The position numbers were made by a program, and so were the translations under genes. Of a stretch of 64,000 nucleotides of DNA, positions 9,895 through 18,168 are shown in pieces. Numbering within the stretch: position 1 is the first letter of the stretch; each line of letters opens with the position of its first letter. Source of the stretch: Pseudomonadota bacterium (GTDB taxonomy: Bacteria > Pseudomonadota > Gammaproteobacteria > Xanthomonadales > Xanthomonadaceae); the NCBI GenBank assembly GCA_018242365.1, contig JAFECB010000004.1, positions 186,001 to 250,000 of the forward strand. Direction: 5' to 3'. The notes beneath the pieces were generated by a model that did no database searches, was not told the DNA's origin, and worked only from the letters and a program-made list of their open reading frames with translations.

Positions 9895-10398
9895 TCAAAT
9901 CCGTATCGCCACTTGTCGCCGTGGCAACACCACTTCACGCACGCTGCCCAGCAGTTCCACCAGCATCCGCACCCGATCCGCGCCGTCATTGGCAAGGAAA
10001 ATCGCGGCGATGCCCGAGAGCGGGCCTTCGCTGATCCGCACCGGCGTCCCCGGCGTCCATGCGGGTGCGGCGAGCCGGATCATGCCGTCGACCGGGTCCA
10101 ACCTAGCTTGTATCTGTTCGATCACCGCGTCCGGAACACGCGCCGGCGCATTGCCGAAGCGCACCAATCCGAGTGCGCCGCGAGTGGAGCGCACGGGCGC
10201 CAGGGATTCCTGTTCCGGATCGGCACGCAGGAACAGGTAATTCGGGAACAGGCACTCGATCCGCTCGCGCATGCCACCCTCGCCGCGCAGGCTGCGACGC
10301 AGGCGCGGCCACAGGCAGGCATAGCCCTGTCGGCTCAGGTGCTCGTAGGCGATGGCCTCTGATCGAGGCTTGGTATTGACGGCGAACCAGGCTTGCAC
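9895..10398 (-). CDS. NusG-like transcription antitermination factor (RfaH type)
   Basis: A 167-residue specialised NusG paralogue. The start is GTG at 10398 (VQAWFAVNTKPRSE), chosen because AGGGGAAAGG lies just upstream. The NGN domain runs from AWFAVNTKPRSEAIA through YACLWPRLRR to LFPNYLFLRAD near residue 70. A KOW-type segment TPGTPVRISEGPLSGIAAIF lies near residues 113-132. RfaH-type proteins ride on RNA polymerase and allow full-length transcription of long LPS, capsule or O-antigen operons. The location inside such a cluster supports that role here. No convincing ops (GGCGGTAGCGT) element was found upstream, so its recruitment site is unknown. Confidence 0.88.
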   Translation of the reverse strand: MQAWFAVNTKPRSEAIAYEHLSRQGYACLWPRLRRSLRGEGGMRERIECLFPNYLFLRADPEQESLAPVRSTRGALGLVRFGNAPARVPDAVIEQIQARLDPVDGMIRLAAPAWTPGTPVRISEGPLSGIAAIFLANDGADRVRMLVELLGSVREVVLPRRQVAIRI

Positions 10399-10456
10399 GC
10401 CGCCTTTCCCCTGTGCGTTCAATGCGTGAACGCATCCTAGCGAAGCGTGAAGCCGA

Positions 10457-11443
10457 TCACAAGCCCGTCGACGCGGCGACGTCCTTCCGGCCCGCCAACA
10501 GGCCATCGAAATAGGCGATCGTGCGGGTCAGGCCTTCGTTCAGCGCCACCTGCGGCTGCCAGCCCAGTTTCTCGGTGGCGATGGAAATATCCGGCTTGCG
10601 CTGCATCGGGTCGTCAGCCGGCAACTGCTTGAACTCCAGCTTCGACGCAGATCCGGTGAGGGCGATCACCTGCTCGGCGAGCTGGCGGATGGTGAACTCA
10701 CCCGGGTTGCCGAGATTGACCGGGCCGGTGAAGCCGGGCGGCGTGTCCATCAGGCGCAGGAAGCCTTCGACCAGGTCATCGACGTAGCAGAACGAGCGGG
10801 TCTGCTGGCCTTCGCCGTAGATGGTGATCGGGTCACCGCGCAGCGCCTGGACGATGAAGTTCGACACCACCCGGCCGTCGTTCGGATGCATCCGCGGGCC
10901 GTAGGTGTTGAAGATGCGCGCGACCTTGATGTCCAGCCCGTGTTGGCGGTGGTAGTCGAAGAACAGGGTCTCGGCGCAGCGCTTGCCTTCGTCGTAGCAG
11001 CTGCGGATCCCGATCGGATTGACATTCCCCCAATAGCCTTCGGTCTGCGGATGCACGCTGGGATCGCCATAGACTTCGCTGGTCGAAGCCTGGAAGATCC
11101 GGCAGCGCAGGCGCTTGGCCAAGCCGAGCATGTTGATCGCGCCATGCACCGAGGTCTTGGTCGTCTGCACCGGATCGTGCTGGTAGTGGATCGGCGAGGC
11201 CGGACAGGCGAGATTGAAGATCGCGTCGGCTTCGAGGTAGAGCGGGAAGGTCACGTCGTGGCGGACGAACTCGAAGCGCGGGTGGCCGTGCAGGTGCTCG
11301 ACGTTGCGCTTGCTGCCGGTAAACAGGTTGTCGACGCAGATCACTTCGTCACCGCGTTCGAGCAGGCGATCGATCAGGTGCGAGCCCAGGAACCCTGCCC
11401 CACCGGTCACCAGCACGCGCTGGCGCGCTTCGTAATTGCGCAT
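10457..11443 (-). CDS. UDP-glucuronate decarboxylase-type SDR (UXS family)
   Basis: Oxidative decarboxylase of UDP-sugar acids; the classical reaction is UDP-GlcA to UDP-xylose. 328 residues. Seen: [25 protein letters not shown] (a UXS signature) near residue 80, [12 protein letters not shown], the catalytic Y-x3-K in [11 protein letters not shown] near 149, [10 protein letters not shown] and [15 protein letters not shown]. It starts 2 bases downstream of the TviB-type dehydrogenase, so the two genes almost certainly form one translational unit. That dehydrogenase belongs to the UDP-HexNAc rather than the UDP-glucose group. The substrate here may therefore be UDP-GlcNAcA, giving UDP-XylNAc, as known for a Bacillus cereus enzyme pair. 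This is inference. Confidence 0.92.
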   Translation of the reverse strand: MRNYEARQRVLVTGGAGFLGSHLIDRLLERGDEVICVDNLFTGSKRNVEHLHGHPRFEFVRHDVTFPLYLEADAIFNLACPASPIHYQHDPVQTTKTSVHGAINMLGLAKRLRCRIFQASTSEVYGDPSVHPQTEGYWGNVNPIGIRSCYDEGKRCAETLFFDYHRQHGLDIKVARIFNTYGPRMHPNDGRVVSNFIVQALRGDPITIYGEGQQTRSFCYVDDLVEGFLRLMDTPPGFTGPVNLGNPGEFTIRQLAEQVIALTGSASKLEFKQLPADDPMQRKPDISIATEKLGWQPQVALNEGLTRTIAYFDGLLAGRKDVAASTGL

Positions 11444-11445
11444 CC

Positions 11446-12771
11446 TTACAGCCTCCCGTCCACGGCGTCGCGTGGCAATACCGACTTCACGTCGAAGACC
11501 ACGCAGTCGGGCTTGCCGAAGGCGCGGATGCCGCTGCTTCCCAATTCGATGAACTGCCGATGGGCGGCGGCAACAATGATCGCATCGTACCGGCCGGGCT
11601 CCGGCTGCGCCAGAACCTCCAGCCCGTACTCATGGCGCGCCTCGGCCGCGTCCACCCAAGGATCGTGGATGTCCACCTGCACGTTGTAACCGCGCAAGGT
11701 CTCCACGATATCGACCACGCGCGTGTTGCGCAGATCCGGGCAGTTTTCCTTGAAGGCCAGCCCCAGCACCAGCACGCGCGCGCCGATCGGATTGATGCGC
11801 TTTGCCAGCATCAGCTTGAGGGTCTGGTCGGCGACGAACGGCCCCATGCTGTCATTGGTGCGGCGACCAGCAAGGATGACCTGCGGGTGGTGGCCGACTT
11901 CCTGCGCCTTGTGGGTGAGGTAATACGGATCCACGCCGATGCAATGGCCGCCCACCAGCCCCGGCCGGAACGGCAGGAAGTTCCATTTGGTGCCTGCGGC
12001 TTCGAGCACATCGAGGGTATCGATGCCGAGCTTGTGGAACAGGATCGACAGGTCATTGACCAAGGCGATGTTGAGGTCACGTTGGGTGTTCTCGATCACC
12101 TTGGCGGCTTCGGCGACCTTGATCGACGGCGCCTTGTGGGTGCCGGCGGTGACGATACTGGCGTAGAGCGCATCGACGAAATCGGCGGTGGCCGGGGTCG
12201 ACCCGGAGGTCACTTTCTTGATGGTGGTGACGCGATGGGCCTTGTCGCCGGGATTGATGCGTTCGGGGGAGTAGCCGATGGCGAAGGTATTGATGGAGGT
12301 CGCGCCCCGTTGGTGCGCTCCTACGGTCAAATCCCGTGCTTCATAACGCAAGCCGGACACGCGCTCCAGGATCGGCACGCAGACTTCCTCGGTACAGCCG
12401 GGATAGACGGTGGATTCGAAGATCACCGTGTCGCCTGCGACCAACACGCTGCCGAGGGCCTCGCTGGCCTTGATCAGCGGGGTGAGGTCGGGGCGCTTGG
12501 CGGCGTCGATTGGCGTGGGTACGGTGACGATGTAGACATTGCGATCACGCAGGTCATCGAGGCAGGCGGTGTAGCGCAGGTGCGCCGAGGCCGCCAGTTC
12601 GTCGGAAGCCACTTCCAGCGTGCGGTCGTGGCCGCGCTGCAATTCCTCGACACGCCCGACATCGAGATCGTAACCAAGCGTGTCGATGTGCTTGCCGAAT
12701 TCGACCGCCAAGGGCAGGCCGACGTAGCCGAGGCCGACGATGGCGATGCGTGCGTGTTCGATCTGTGGCAT
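11446..12771 (-). CDS. tviB: UDP-N-acetylhexosamine 6-dehydrogenase (TviB/WbpA family) with in-frame repeat insertion
   Basis: Oxidises a UDP-HexNAc C6 alcohol to the uronic acid with two NAD+. 441 residues. The start [15 protein letters not shown] is chosen for its upstream GGAAG; an ATG 12 bases earlier is possible. Seen: [45 protein letters not shown] near residue 175, [18 protein letters not shown], the catalytic region [18 protein letters not shown] near 275, and [14 protein letters not shown]. Between YEARD and GYSPERI there are about 14 extra residues ([10 protein letters not shown] then SINTFAI), encoded by one half of a family A palindromic repeat. The reading frame is intact and all catalytic motifs remain, so it is probably functional. 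Confidence 0.93.
   Translation of the reverse strand: MPQIEHARIAIVGLGYVGLPLAVEFGKHIDTLGYDLDVGRVEELQRGHDRTLEVASDELAASAHLRYTACLDDLRDRNVYIVTVPTPIDAAKRPDLTPLIKASEALGSVLVAGDTVIFESTVYPGCTEEVCVPILERVSGLRYEARDLTVGAHQRGATSINTFAIGYSPERINPGDKAHRVTTIKKVTSGSTPATADFVDALYASIVTAGTHKAPSIKVAEAAKVIENTQRDLNIALVNDLSILFHKLGIDTLDVLEAAGTKWNFLPFRPGLVGGHCIGVDPYYLTHKAQEVGHHPQVILAGRRTNDSMGPFVADQTLKLMLAKRINPIGARVLVLGLAFKENCPDLRNTRVVDIVETLRGYNVQVDIHDPWVDAAEARHEYGLEVLAQPEPGRYDAIIVAAAHRQFIELGSSGIRAFGKPDCVVFDVKSVLPRDAVDGRL
12298..12324. repeat. Family A repeat half-unit inside the tviB coding sequence
   Basis: The plus strand reads GGTCGCGCCCCGTTGGTGCG then CTCCTAC, the same core as the intergenic copies (GGTCGCGCCCCTTCGGTGCG + CTCCTACA). 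On the coding strand it gives the residues VGAHQRGAT. The length keeps the frame. Homologues of this family pass directly from the preceding strand to [12 protein letters not shown]. Confidence 0.85.
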
Positions 12772-12849
12772 CCGATCTTCCATGTGGGTTGTGCGTGCGC
12801 GTGGCGCGCATTGTGCGACAGAAACGGGGCTGGCCACGGCCAGTGTGGT

Positions 12850-13599
12850 TCAGTGTGATGCGTCGGCCTGCATGTCCTTGATCTTGCCGCGCCAAGCCGC
12901 ACCCGCCCGCGACAACAGTTCCACGCAAACCGCGGCATAGTCCGCCGCCGGCCGCGCATCCGGATCGACATTGAGCTGGTAGGCACGCGAGCGCAGCCCG
13001 GTGCGCATCGGACCGGGGCGCAGGCCGCTGATGCGCGGCCCGCTGGCACCCAGCTCCGCTTGCAGCATCGGCACCAAGGTCGCTTGCGCGGATTGTGCGA
13101 GGCCGTAGCCGCCCCAGAACGCGCCAGCCGCATCTGCGCTTCCACGCCGCAGCGGATCGTCCAGCACGAACAGCGCCACAGCTGCGTCCGATTTGGCCAG
13201 CACGGGCAGGCAGGCTTGCGTGAGCCACCAGCGTGCGGTCAGGTCGACATGGATGGCGCGCGCGAAATCGGCCGGATCGGTATGGGCCAGCGGCGTCAGC
13301 GCCTTGAACTCGGCCGCGCAATGCAGCAGGCCATCGAGGTGCCCGTACTCAGCTTCAATGGCCTGCGCGAGTTGGTCGTAATCGTCCGGCGTCGCGCCTT
13401 CCAGATCGAGCGGATACAGCATCGGGTCCGGGCCAGCGGCCTTGGCGTCCTCGTACACGCGATTGAGTGCACGCACCTTGCGACCGAGCAGGATCACATT
13501 GGCACCGGCCTGCGCGCAGGCCACCGCCGCCGCAGAACCCAGCCCGCCGGCCGCACCGGCGATCAGGATGACGCGATCCTGCAACATCGGCTGACCCAT
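12850..13599 (-). CDS. SDR-family protein, YciK-like, with degenerate catalytic site
   Basis: A 249-residue short-chain dehydrogenase homologue. The start is MGQPMLQDRVIL, 14 bases after the grxD stop; MLQDRV 12 bases later is an alternative. The cofactor motif AGAAGGLGSA and ILLGRK are intact, and LLHCAAEFKALTPL matches the NAG region. The normal Y-x3-K reads YGLAQS, so the catalytic lysine is replaced by glutamine. The conserved serine region is replaced by LDDPLRRGSADAAGAF. By similarity it is nearest to E. coli YciK, whose role is unknown. It may bind NAD(P) without reducing a substrate. It is probably co-transcribed with grxD upstream. Confidence 0.82.
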   Translation of the reverse strand: MGQPMLQDRVILIAGAAGGLGSAAAVACAQAGANVILLGRKVRALNRVYEDAKAAGPDPMLYPLDLEGATPDDYDQLAQAIEAEYGHLDGLLHCAAEFKALTPLAHTDPADFARAIHVDLTARWWLTQACLPVLAKSDAAVALFVLDDPLRRGSADAAGAFWGGYGLAQSAQATLVPMLQAELGASGPRISGLRPGPMRTGLRSRAYQLNVDPDARPAADYAAVCVELLSRAGAAWRGKIKDMQADASH

Positions 13600-13613
13600 C
13601 ACGTCCGGTCCCG

Positions 13614-13937
13614 TCACGGCTTGCCCGCGTCCGCAAGCATCGGTGCCAGCACGCCGGATTCGGCCAGCTCGACGATGATGTCGCAACCGCCGATCAGCTC
13701 ACCTTGCACATACAACTGCGGGAACGTCGGCCAGTCGGAGAACCGCGGCAGGTTGGCGCGGATCTCCGGATCTTCCAGCACATTGACCGTGCGCAGCGGA
13801 TTGGCGCCGGCGGCCAGCAATGCCTGCACCGCACGGCTGGAAAAGCCGCACATCGGGTAGTCCACGGTGCCCTTCATGAACAACACCACGGGATGGCGGT
13901 CGATTTCAGCGCGGATGCGCTCTTCCACGGTTGGCAC
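13614..13937 (-). CDS. grxD: Monothiol glutaredoxin (Grx4 family)
   Basis: CGFS-type glutaredoxin, 107 residues, which carries and delivers [2Fe-2S] clusters together with BolA-type partners. The start is GTG at 13937 (VPTVEERIRAEI), preceded by AGGAG at ideal spacing; the longer upstream frame is not used. Seen: VVLFMKGTVDYPMCGFSSRA with the single active-site Cys, then WPTFPQLYVQGELIGGCDI, the glutathione-binding TVP-like and GG regions. It is divergent from sodB across a 150-base gap. Both genes concern iron and oxidative stress, so shared control is plausible. Confidence 0.95.
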   Translation of the reverse strand: MPTVEERIRAEIDRHPVVLFMKGTVDYPMCGFSSRAVQALLAAGANPLRTVNVLEDPEIRANLPRFSDWPTFPQLYVQGELIGGCDIIVELAESGVLAPMLADAGKP

Positions 13938-13999
13938 CGGTGAAACTCCTCTATGACCTCGACGCGACCACTTCACGGGGCGACGACGGCATCGCCCGC

Positions 14000-14030
14000 T
14001 ACAATGGCCCGTCTGCAACCTCCCATTGTA
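14000..14030. promoter_or_regulatory. Inverted repeat with two divergent TACAAT boxes, grxD-sodB gap
   Basis: TACAATGG at 14000-14007 and its exact reverse complement CCATTGTA at 14023-14030. Each arm contains a -10-like TACAAT, one facing sodB and one facing grxD. Neither has a convincing -35 at standard spacing. It could be a pair of overlapping divergent promoters, a regulator site, or both. Confidence 0.4.
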
Positions 14031-14087
14031 ATGCGTCGAGCGGCACCAGCCGCTTTCTTCCTTCCGCTTGAACAGGAGACCCGGCCC

Positions 14088-14666
14088 ATGGCCATCGAAC
14101 TACCCGCCCTGCCCTATGCCAACAACGCGCTGGAGCCGCATATCTCGGCGGAAACCATCGACTTCCACTACGGCAAGCACCACCAGGCCTATGTCACCAA
14201 TCTCAACAAGATGACCGAGGGCACCGAGTTCGCCGCACTGGGCCTGGTCGACATCATCAAGAAATCGCAGGGCGGCATGTTCAACAACGCCGCGCAGGTG
14301 TGGAACCACAGCTTCTACTGGAATTGCCTGTCGCCCCATGGCGGCGGCGAGCCCAGCGGCAAGCTGCTGGATGCGATCAATGCCGCCTTCGGCAGCTTCG
14401 CCAAGTTCAAGGAAGAATTCACCAAGACCGCCATCGGCACCTTCGGCTCCGGTTGGGCTTGGCTGGTGCAGCGCGCGGACGGCTCGCTGGCGCTGGCCAG
14501 CACCTCCAACGCGGCCACGCCGATCACCGGCGACGACACCCCGCTGTTGACCTGCGATGTATGGGAACACGCCTATTACATCGATTACCGCAACGCTCGC
14601 CCGAAGTATCTGGATGCGTTCTGGAATCTGGTGAACTGGAATTTTGCCGCTGGACAGATGAAGTAA
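14088..14666 (+). CDS. sodB: Superoxide dismutase, iron type
   Basis: Converts superoxide to oxygen and hydrogen peroxide in the cytoplasm. 192 residues, the usual length of FeSOD. The start [10 protein letters not shown] is chosen because AGGAGA lies 9 bases upstream; 45 extra codons upstream are not supported. Metal ligands visible: His in [18 protein letters not shown], His in [13 protein letters not shown], and Asp/His in [17 protein letters not shown] and the GGGEPSGKL loop are typical of iron- rather than manganese-dependent enzymes. Followed by a strong terminator, so probably monocistronic. Confidence 0.97.
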   Translation: MAIELPALPYANNALEPHISAETIDFHYGKHHQAYVTNLNKMTEGTEFAALGLVDIIKKSQGGMFNNAAQVWNHSFYWNCLSPHGGGEPSGKLLDAINAAFGSFAKFKEEFTKTAIGTFGSGWAWLVQRADGSLALASTSNAATPITGDDTPLLTCDVWEHAYYIDYRNARPKYLDAFWNLVNWNFAAGQMK

Positions 14667-14694
14667 GCCCACGCCTGCAATCAACGCAGTCTGG

Positions 14695-14724
14695 ACGGCC
14701 GGGGCGACCCGGCCGTTCGCGCTT
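14695..14724 (+). terminator. Rho-independent terminator of sodB
   Basis: Perfect 9-bp stem ACGGCCGGG / CCCGGCCGT with a GCGA tetraloop, followed within six bases by TTTT. It lies 28 bases after the sodB stop and just before the convergent purK end. Confidence 0.75.
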
Positions 14725-14743
14725 TTGAAACCAGCTCAGCGGC

Positions 14744-15883
14744 TCAGACGAGACTCGCGCGCACCGGCGCCACTTGCGCCTGTCGACCAAGCGCCTCACC
14801 AACGCGCTCCAGCGACGCAGCGAGTGCGCCGGGAGACTCGGCCTGAAGATTGGCATGGCCAACCTTGCGCCCCACACGCGCTGCTTTGCCGTAATCGTGC
14901 CAATGGCCGCCCGCCTCATGCAGGATCGGCGACGGATCCGGCATCGCGCCGAGCCAGTTGAGCATGCAGGTCATGCCATATGCACCGGTATCCCCCAACG
15001 GCAGGCCGAGGCCGGCGCGCAGGTGGTTCTCGAACTGGCTGCACGAGCTGCCGTCCTGGGTCCAGTGCCCGGAATTGTGTACCCGCGGTGCCATCTCGTT
15101 GGCCAGCAATTCGCCATCGCGACAGAACAGCTCGAGCGCGAACACACCGACGTAGTCGAGGGTATCGGCCAGCCGCCGCGCGTACTCCAGCGCACGCTGC
15201 TGCAGCGGTGCAGGAATGGCGGCAGGCGCCAGGCTCGCGGAGAGCACGCCATCGACATGCCAGTTGCGCGTCACCGGCCAGGCGCGGAACTCGCCATCTC
15301 TGCCACGCACGGCGATCACCGACAGCTCGCTCTGGAAGGCGACGAAGCCTTCGAGGATCAGGCCGGTCTTGCCGACCTGCGGCCCGAGTGCCGCCCATGC
15401 CAGCGCCACGTCATCGCGGCTGCGGATGCGGAACTGCCCCTTGCCGTCATAACCGAGCCGACGGGTCTTGAGGATGCAGGGGACGCCCAGAGTCGCGACC
15501 GCCTCGTTCAAATCATCCGACGAGGTGATGTCCGAAAACGGCGCAACCGGAATCCCGATCTCACCGAACAGGGTTTTCTCCGACAGGCGATCCTGTGCGA
15601 TCGCAAGCGCGGCGGGCGGCGGGAACACCGGCGCACGTTCCGCTAACCACTCGACCGCGTGTGCGGGCACGTTCTCGAAATCGAAGCTCACCGCATCGAC
15701 GCCATCGATGAAACGCGCGAGCGCGTCCTTGTCGGCATAGTCGCCCACGGTCAAGGGCGCGAGTTGCCCGGCGCAGGCATCGGCGGCGGGGTCGAGCACC
15801 TTGAAGCGCAGGCCCAGCGGCGCACCGGCAAGGATCATCATGCGGGCCAGCTGCCCGCCTCCGAGGATGCCGACCGTCGTCAC
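14744..15883 (-). CDS. purK: N5-carboxyaminoimidazole ribonucleotide synthase
   Basis: ATP-grasp enzyme of purine synthesis that carboxylates AIR to N5-CAIR. 379 residues. Seen: [12 protein letters not shown] at the N-terminus, FENVPA near residue 68, [23 protein letters not shown] near 138 (the ATP-grasp lysine loop), [13 protein letters not shown], and the substrate/metal region [14 protein letters not shown] near 265. The ATG overlaps the purE stop by 4 bases, the normal purEK arrangement, and the product is passed directly to PurE. No PurR-like operator was recognised upstream of purE. Confidence 0.97.
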   Translation of the reverse strand: MTTVGILGGGQLARMMILAGAPLGLRFKVLDPAADACAGQLAPLTVGDYADKDALARFIDGVDAVSFDFENVPAHAVEWLAERAPVFPPPAALAIAQDRLSEKTLFGEIGIPVAPFSDITSSDDLNEAVATLGVPCILKTRRLGYDGKGQFRIRSRDDVALAWAALGPQVGKTGLILEGFVAFQSELSVIAVRGRDGEFRAWPVTRNWHVDGVLSASLAPAAIPAPLQQRALEYARRLADTLDYVGVFALELFCRDGELLANEMAPRVHNSGHWTQDGSSCSQFENHLRAGLGLPLGDTGAYGMTCMLNWLGAMPDPSPILHEAGGHWHDYGKAARVGRKVGHANLQAESPGALAASLERVGEALGRQAQVAPVRASLV

Positions 15884-16392
15884 GTGCGCGGGTCGTCGTT
15901 GTCGGCCACGTCGCGCGTCTGCCGTTCGCGGAAGGCGGCGAGTGCGCCCGCGATCGACGGATGCTCGCTCGCCAACATCGCGGCGGCGAACAACGCGGCA
16001 TTCGCGGCACCGGCATGGCCAATCGCAAAGGTCGCCACCGGGATGCCCGCGGGCATCTGCACGATCGACAGCAGCGAATCCATTCCGTTCAGGGCCTTGC
16101 TCTGCACCGGCACGCCCAGCACCGGCACCGCCGTCTTGGATGCGAGCATGCCGGGCAGATGCGCGGCGCCACCGGCACCCGCGATGATCGCGCGCAAGCC
16201 ACGCGACGCAGCGCTGTGCGCGTAATCGAACAGCAGGTCCGGCGTGCGATGCGCCGACACCACCCGCACCTCATGCGGCACGCCGAGCATGTCCAGCATC
16301 TGTGCCGCGCGCTGCATGGTGTCCCAATCGGAGCGCGAGCCCATGACCACGCCCACCAGCGGTGCCTTGTCGGAATGTGCGGGATCGATCAT
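15880..16392 (-). CDS. purE: N5-CAIR mutase, catalytic subunit
   Basis: Rearranges N5-CAIR to CAIR in purine synthesis; octameric class I PurE. 170 residues from the ATG at 16392 ([11 protein letters not shown]). A TTG 18 bases earlier would add six residues. Seen: [14 protein letters not shown], the substrate loop [12 protein letters not shown], and [14 protein letters not shown], then [19 protein letters not shown]. These are all conserved active-site segments. First gene of purEK, transcribed away from the Trm112-like gene. Confidence 0.96.
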   Translation of the reverse strand: MIDPAHSDKAPLVGVVMGSRSDWDTMQRAAQMLDMLGVPHEVRVVSAHRTPDLLFDYAHSAASRGLRAIIAGAGGAAHLPGMLASKTAVPVLGVPVQSKALNGMDSLLSIVQMPAGIPVATFAIGHAGAANAALFAAAMLASEHPSIAGALAAFRERQTRDVADNDDPRT

Positions 16393-16535
16393 GTCGGTAT
16401 CGTTCGCCAAACCCGCATTCTAACGCGTCCGCAGCGGCCGGATTCAGGCCTTGCGTGGTGAATGCGCGGCTGGGCGACCCGCCCGATGCTACCCTCTTGT
16501 GCAGCCGACCCGCATCCGCACACGCCCGCATTGCC

Positions 16536-16805
16536 ATGGACCGCAAGTTGCTCGACATCCTGGTTTGTCCGTCCACGCGGCAGCCGCTGGCGCTGCTGAA
16601 TGCCGCGGGTTTGGCGGCGATGAATGAGGCGATCGCCGCACGCCGCGTGCATCGTGGCGACGCCGGCGTGCAGGTCGAGCCGCTGCGCGAAGCCCTGGTG
16701 ACCCGCGACCGCAAGACCGTGTACCGGATCGATGACGGTATTCCGGTGCTGCTGGCGGACGAGGCCTTGGCGACGTTGCAAGCCGACGGATTCCCCGCGG
16801 CATGA
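16536..16805 (+). CDS. Trm112-family small protein
   Basis: An 89-residue protein of the Trm112/YcaR family. The start MDRKLLDILVCP is preceded by unrelated shadow frame. The family has a CPxC...C zinc site. Here only the first Cys is evident (CPSTRQPL), so zinc binding is probably lost. YRIDDGIPVLLADEA at the C-terminus is the conserved family ending. Trm112-like proteins act as activating partners of methyltransferases, but the bacterial role is not settled. The stop overlaps nadC by 4 bases, so the two are translated together. Confidence 0.87.
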   Translation: MDRKLLDILVCPSTRQPLALLNAAGLAAMNEAIAARRVHRGDAGVQVEPLREALVTRDRKTVYRIDDGIPVLLADEALATLQADGFPAA

Positions 16806-17659
16806 ACGACTTGCCGACCGCACTGGTCGACGCCATCGCCCGCGATGTCGCCGCCGCTCTGGCCGAAGACCTCGGCCGTGGCGATGCCACCGCCGACTTG
16901 CTGGATGATCGCCCGGATCGCGCCCATTTGCTGTGCAAGGAGGATTGCGTCGTCGCCGGACGGCCTTGGTTCGACGCCTGCCATCGCGCACTCGATCCAC
17001 AGGTGCAGATTCACTGGCGCTGCGCCGAGGGCGACCGGATCGCCGCCGGCACGGTGGTCGCCACGCTGCATGGCCGTAGCCGTGCGCTGGTCAGTGCCGA
17101 ACGCGCCTCGCTGAATTTCCTGCAAACCCTGTCAGGCACCGCCACCGTCACCGCACGTCATGTCGAAGCCGTGCGCGGTACCGGTACGCGCATCCTCGAT
17201 ACGCGCAAGACCCTGCCCGGCCTGCGTGTCGCGCAGAAATACGCAGTCCGCATCGGTGGCGGTGACAACCATCGTATGGGCCTGTTCGACGCGGTGATGC
17301 TGAAGGAAAACCATATCCGCGCATTCGGCTCGGTGGCGGCCGCGGTTGCCAGGGCACGCGAGCTGCACCCGCAACTGCCATTGATTGTCGAAGTGGAAAC
17401 GCTGGCGCAGCTGCGCGAGGCGCTGGGCACCGACTGCACGCGCATCCTGATCGATGATTTCGATGCCGACAGCCGCCGCGAGGCAGTACGGATCGCCAAG
17501 GCTGCGCCCTATTCCGGCCGCATTCCGCTGGAAGTCTCGGGCGGCGTCGATCTGGCCGGACTGCGCGCCATCGCCGAAGACGGCGTCGATTGCATCTCGA
17601 TCGGCGCGCTGACCAAGCACGTCCACGCGATCGACTTTTCGCTGAAGCTGGTGGATTGA
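16802..17659 (+). CDS. nadC: Nicotinate-nucleotide pyrophosphorylase (carboxylating)
   Basis: Quinolinate phosphoribosyltransferase, forming nicotinate mononucleotide in de novo NAD synthesis. 285 residues. Seen: EDLGRGDAT near residue 22, ERASLNFLQTLSGTAT near 100, TRKTLPGLRVAQKYAVRIGG near 133 (substrate-binding Arg/Lys cluster), HRMGLFDAVMLKENHI, and the C-terminal barrel motifs VEVETL, LEVSGGVDL and ISIGALTKHV. Translationally coupled to the Trm112-like gene. A family A repeat follows the stop. Confidence 0.97.
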   Translation: MNDLPTALVDAIARDVAAALAEDLGRGDATADLLDDRPDRAHLLCKEDCVVAGRPWFDACHRALDPQVQIHWRCAEGDRIAAGTVVATLHGRSRALVSAERASLNFLQTLSGTATVTARHVEAVRGTGTRILDTRKTLPGLRVAQKYAVRIGGGDNHRMGLFDAVMLKENHIRAFGSVAAAVARARELHPQLPLIVEVETLAQLREALGTDCTRILIDDFDADSRREAVRIAKAAPYSGRIPLEVSGGVDLAGLRAIAEDGVDCISIGALTKHVHAIDFSLKLVD

Positions 17660-17702
17660 GGCGCAGTGTTCCACACCACGCCGGTGGTGCGCTCAACCTT
17701 GC

Positions 17703-17766
17703 TGTAGGAGCACACCGCAGGGGTGCGACCGCCACGCACGATCGCGCCCCTTAGGTGCGCTCCTGC
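17703..17766. repeat. Palindromic repeat, family A, after nadC
   Basis: Halves TGTAGGAGCACACCGCAGGG + GTGCGACC (17703-17730) and CGCGCCCCTTAGGTGCGCTC + CTGCA (17742-17766), separated by 11 bases. The rest of the 164-base nadC-DUF3301 gap shows no gene. A partial, more diverged half (GGTGGTGCGCTC) lies just upstream. Confidence 0.85.
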
Positions 17767-17823
17767 AGGCTGGCGGTATTTCCCCACTTGCAAGCTCGGG
17801 CAGTCGCCACCACAGTAACCCCC

Positions 17824-18159
17824 ATGCCAACGCTGCTCATCCTGATGATCGTTGGTGCGGCGGCGTTTTTCTTCTTCACCGCCGCCCGCGCCGCCGCCGA
17901 ACGCGCCGCCGAGATCGGCCGCGATGCTTGCGCTGCGGCCGGCGTGCAATGGCTGGACCAGTCGGTGCATGGCGCCGGTCTGCGTCTGCGCCGCAAGGAC
18001 AATGGCTGGCTGGGACTGGAGCGGCGTTTCCGCTTCGAATATTCGTCGGACGGTCACGACCGCCATATCGGGCAACTGGTCCTGCTGGACGGACGCCTGA
18101 TCGGTTTCAGCGGCCCGACCCGCGCTGCGCAGTCCGTTGTCCAGCAACTCCCGAACTGA
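17824..18159 (+). CDS. DUF3301 small membrane-anchored protein
   Basis: A 111-residue protein. The start MPTLLILMIVGAAAFFFF is chosen because it begins the single N-terminal transmembrane segment (residues 2-19). A short alanine-rich helix (AARAAAERAAEIGRDAC) and a cytoplasmic or periplasmic domain follow, with VQWLDQSVHGAGLRLRR and GWLGLERRFRFEYSSDG. This matches the DUF3301 family of gammaproteobacteria, whose function is unknown. It stands alone between two repeat regions. Confidence 0.8.
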   Translation: MPTLLILMIVGAAAFFFFTAARAAAERAAEIGRDACAAAGVQWLDQSVHGAGLRLRRKDNGWLGLERRFRFEYSSDGHDRHIGQLVLLDGRLIGFSGPTRAAQSVVQQLPN

Positions 18160-18168
18160 CGCTGTTTC

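Noticed and set aside
10399..10456. Search for an ops/JUMPstart element near the NusG-like gene
   Set aside because: The closest match (GGATGCGT) does not fit GGCGGTAGCGT well enough to call.
16393..16410. TTG start for purE six codons upstream
   Set aside because: No ribosome-binding site favours it, and the ATG at 16392 gives a typical PurE length.
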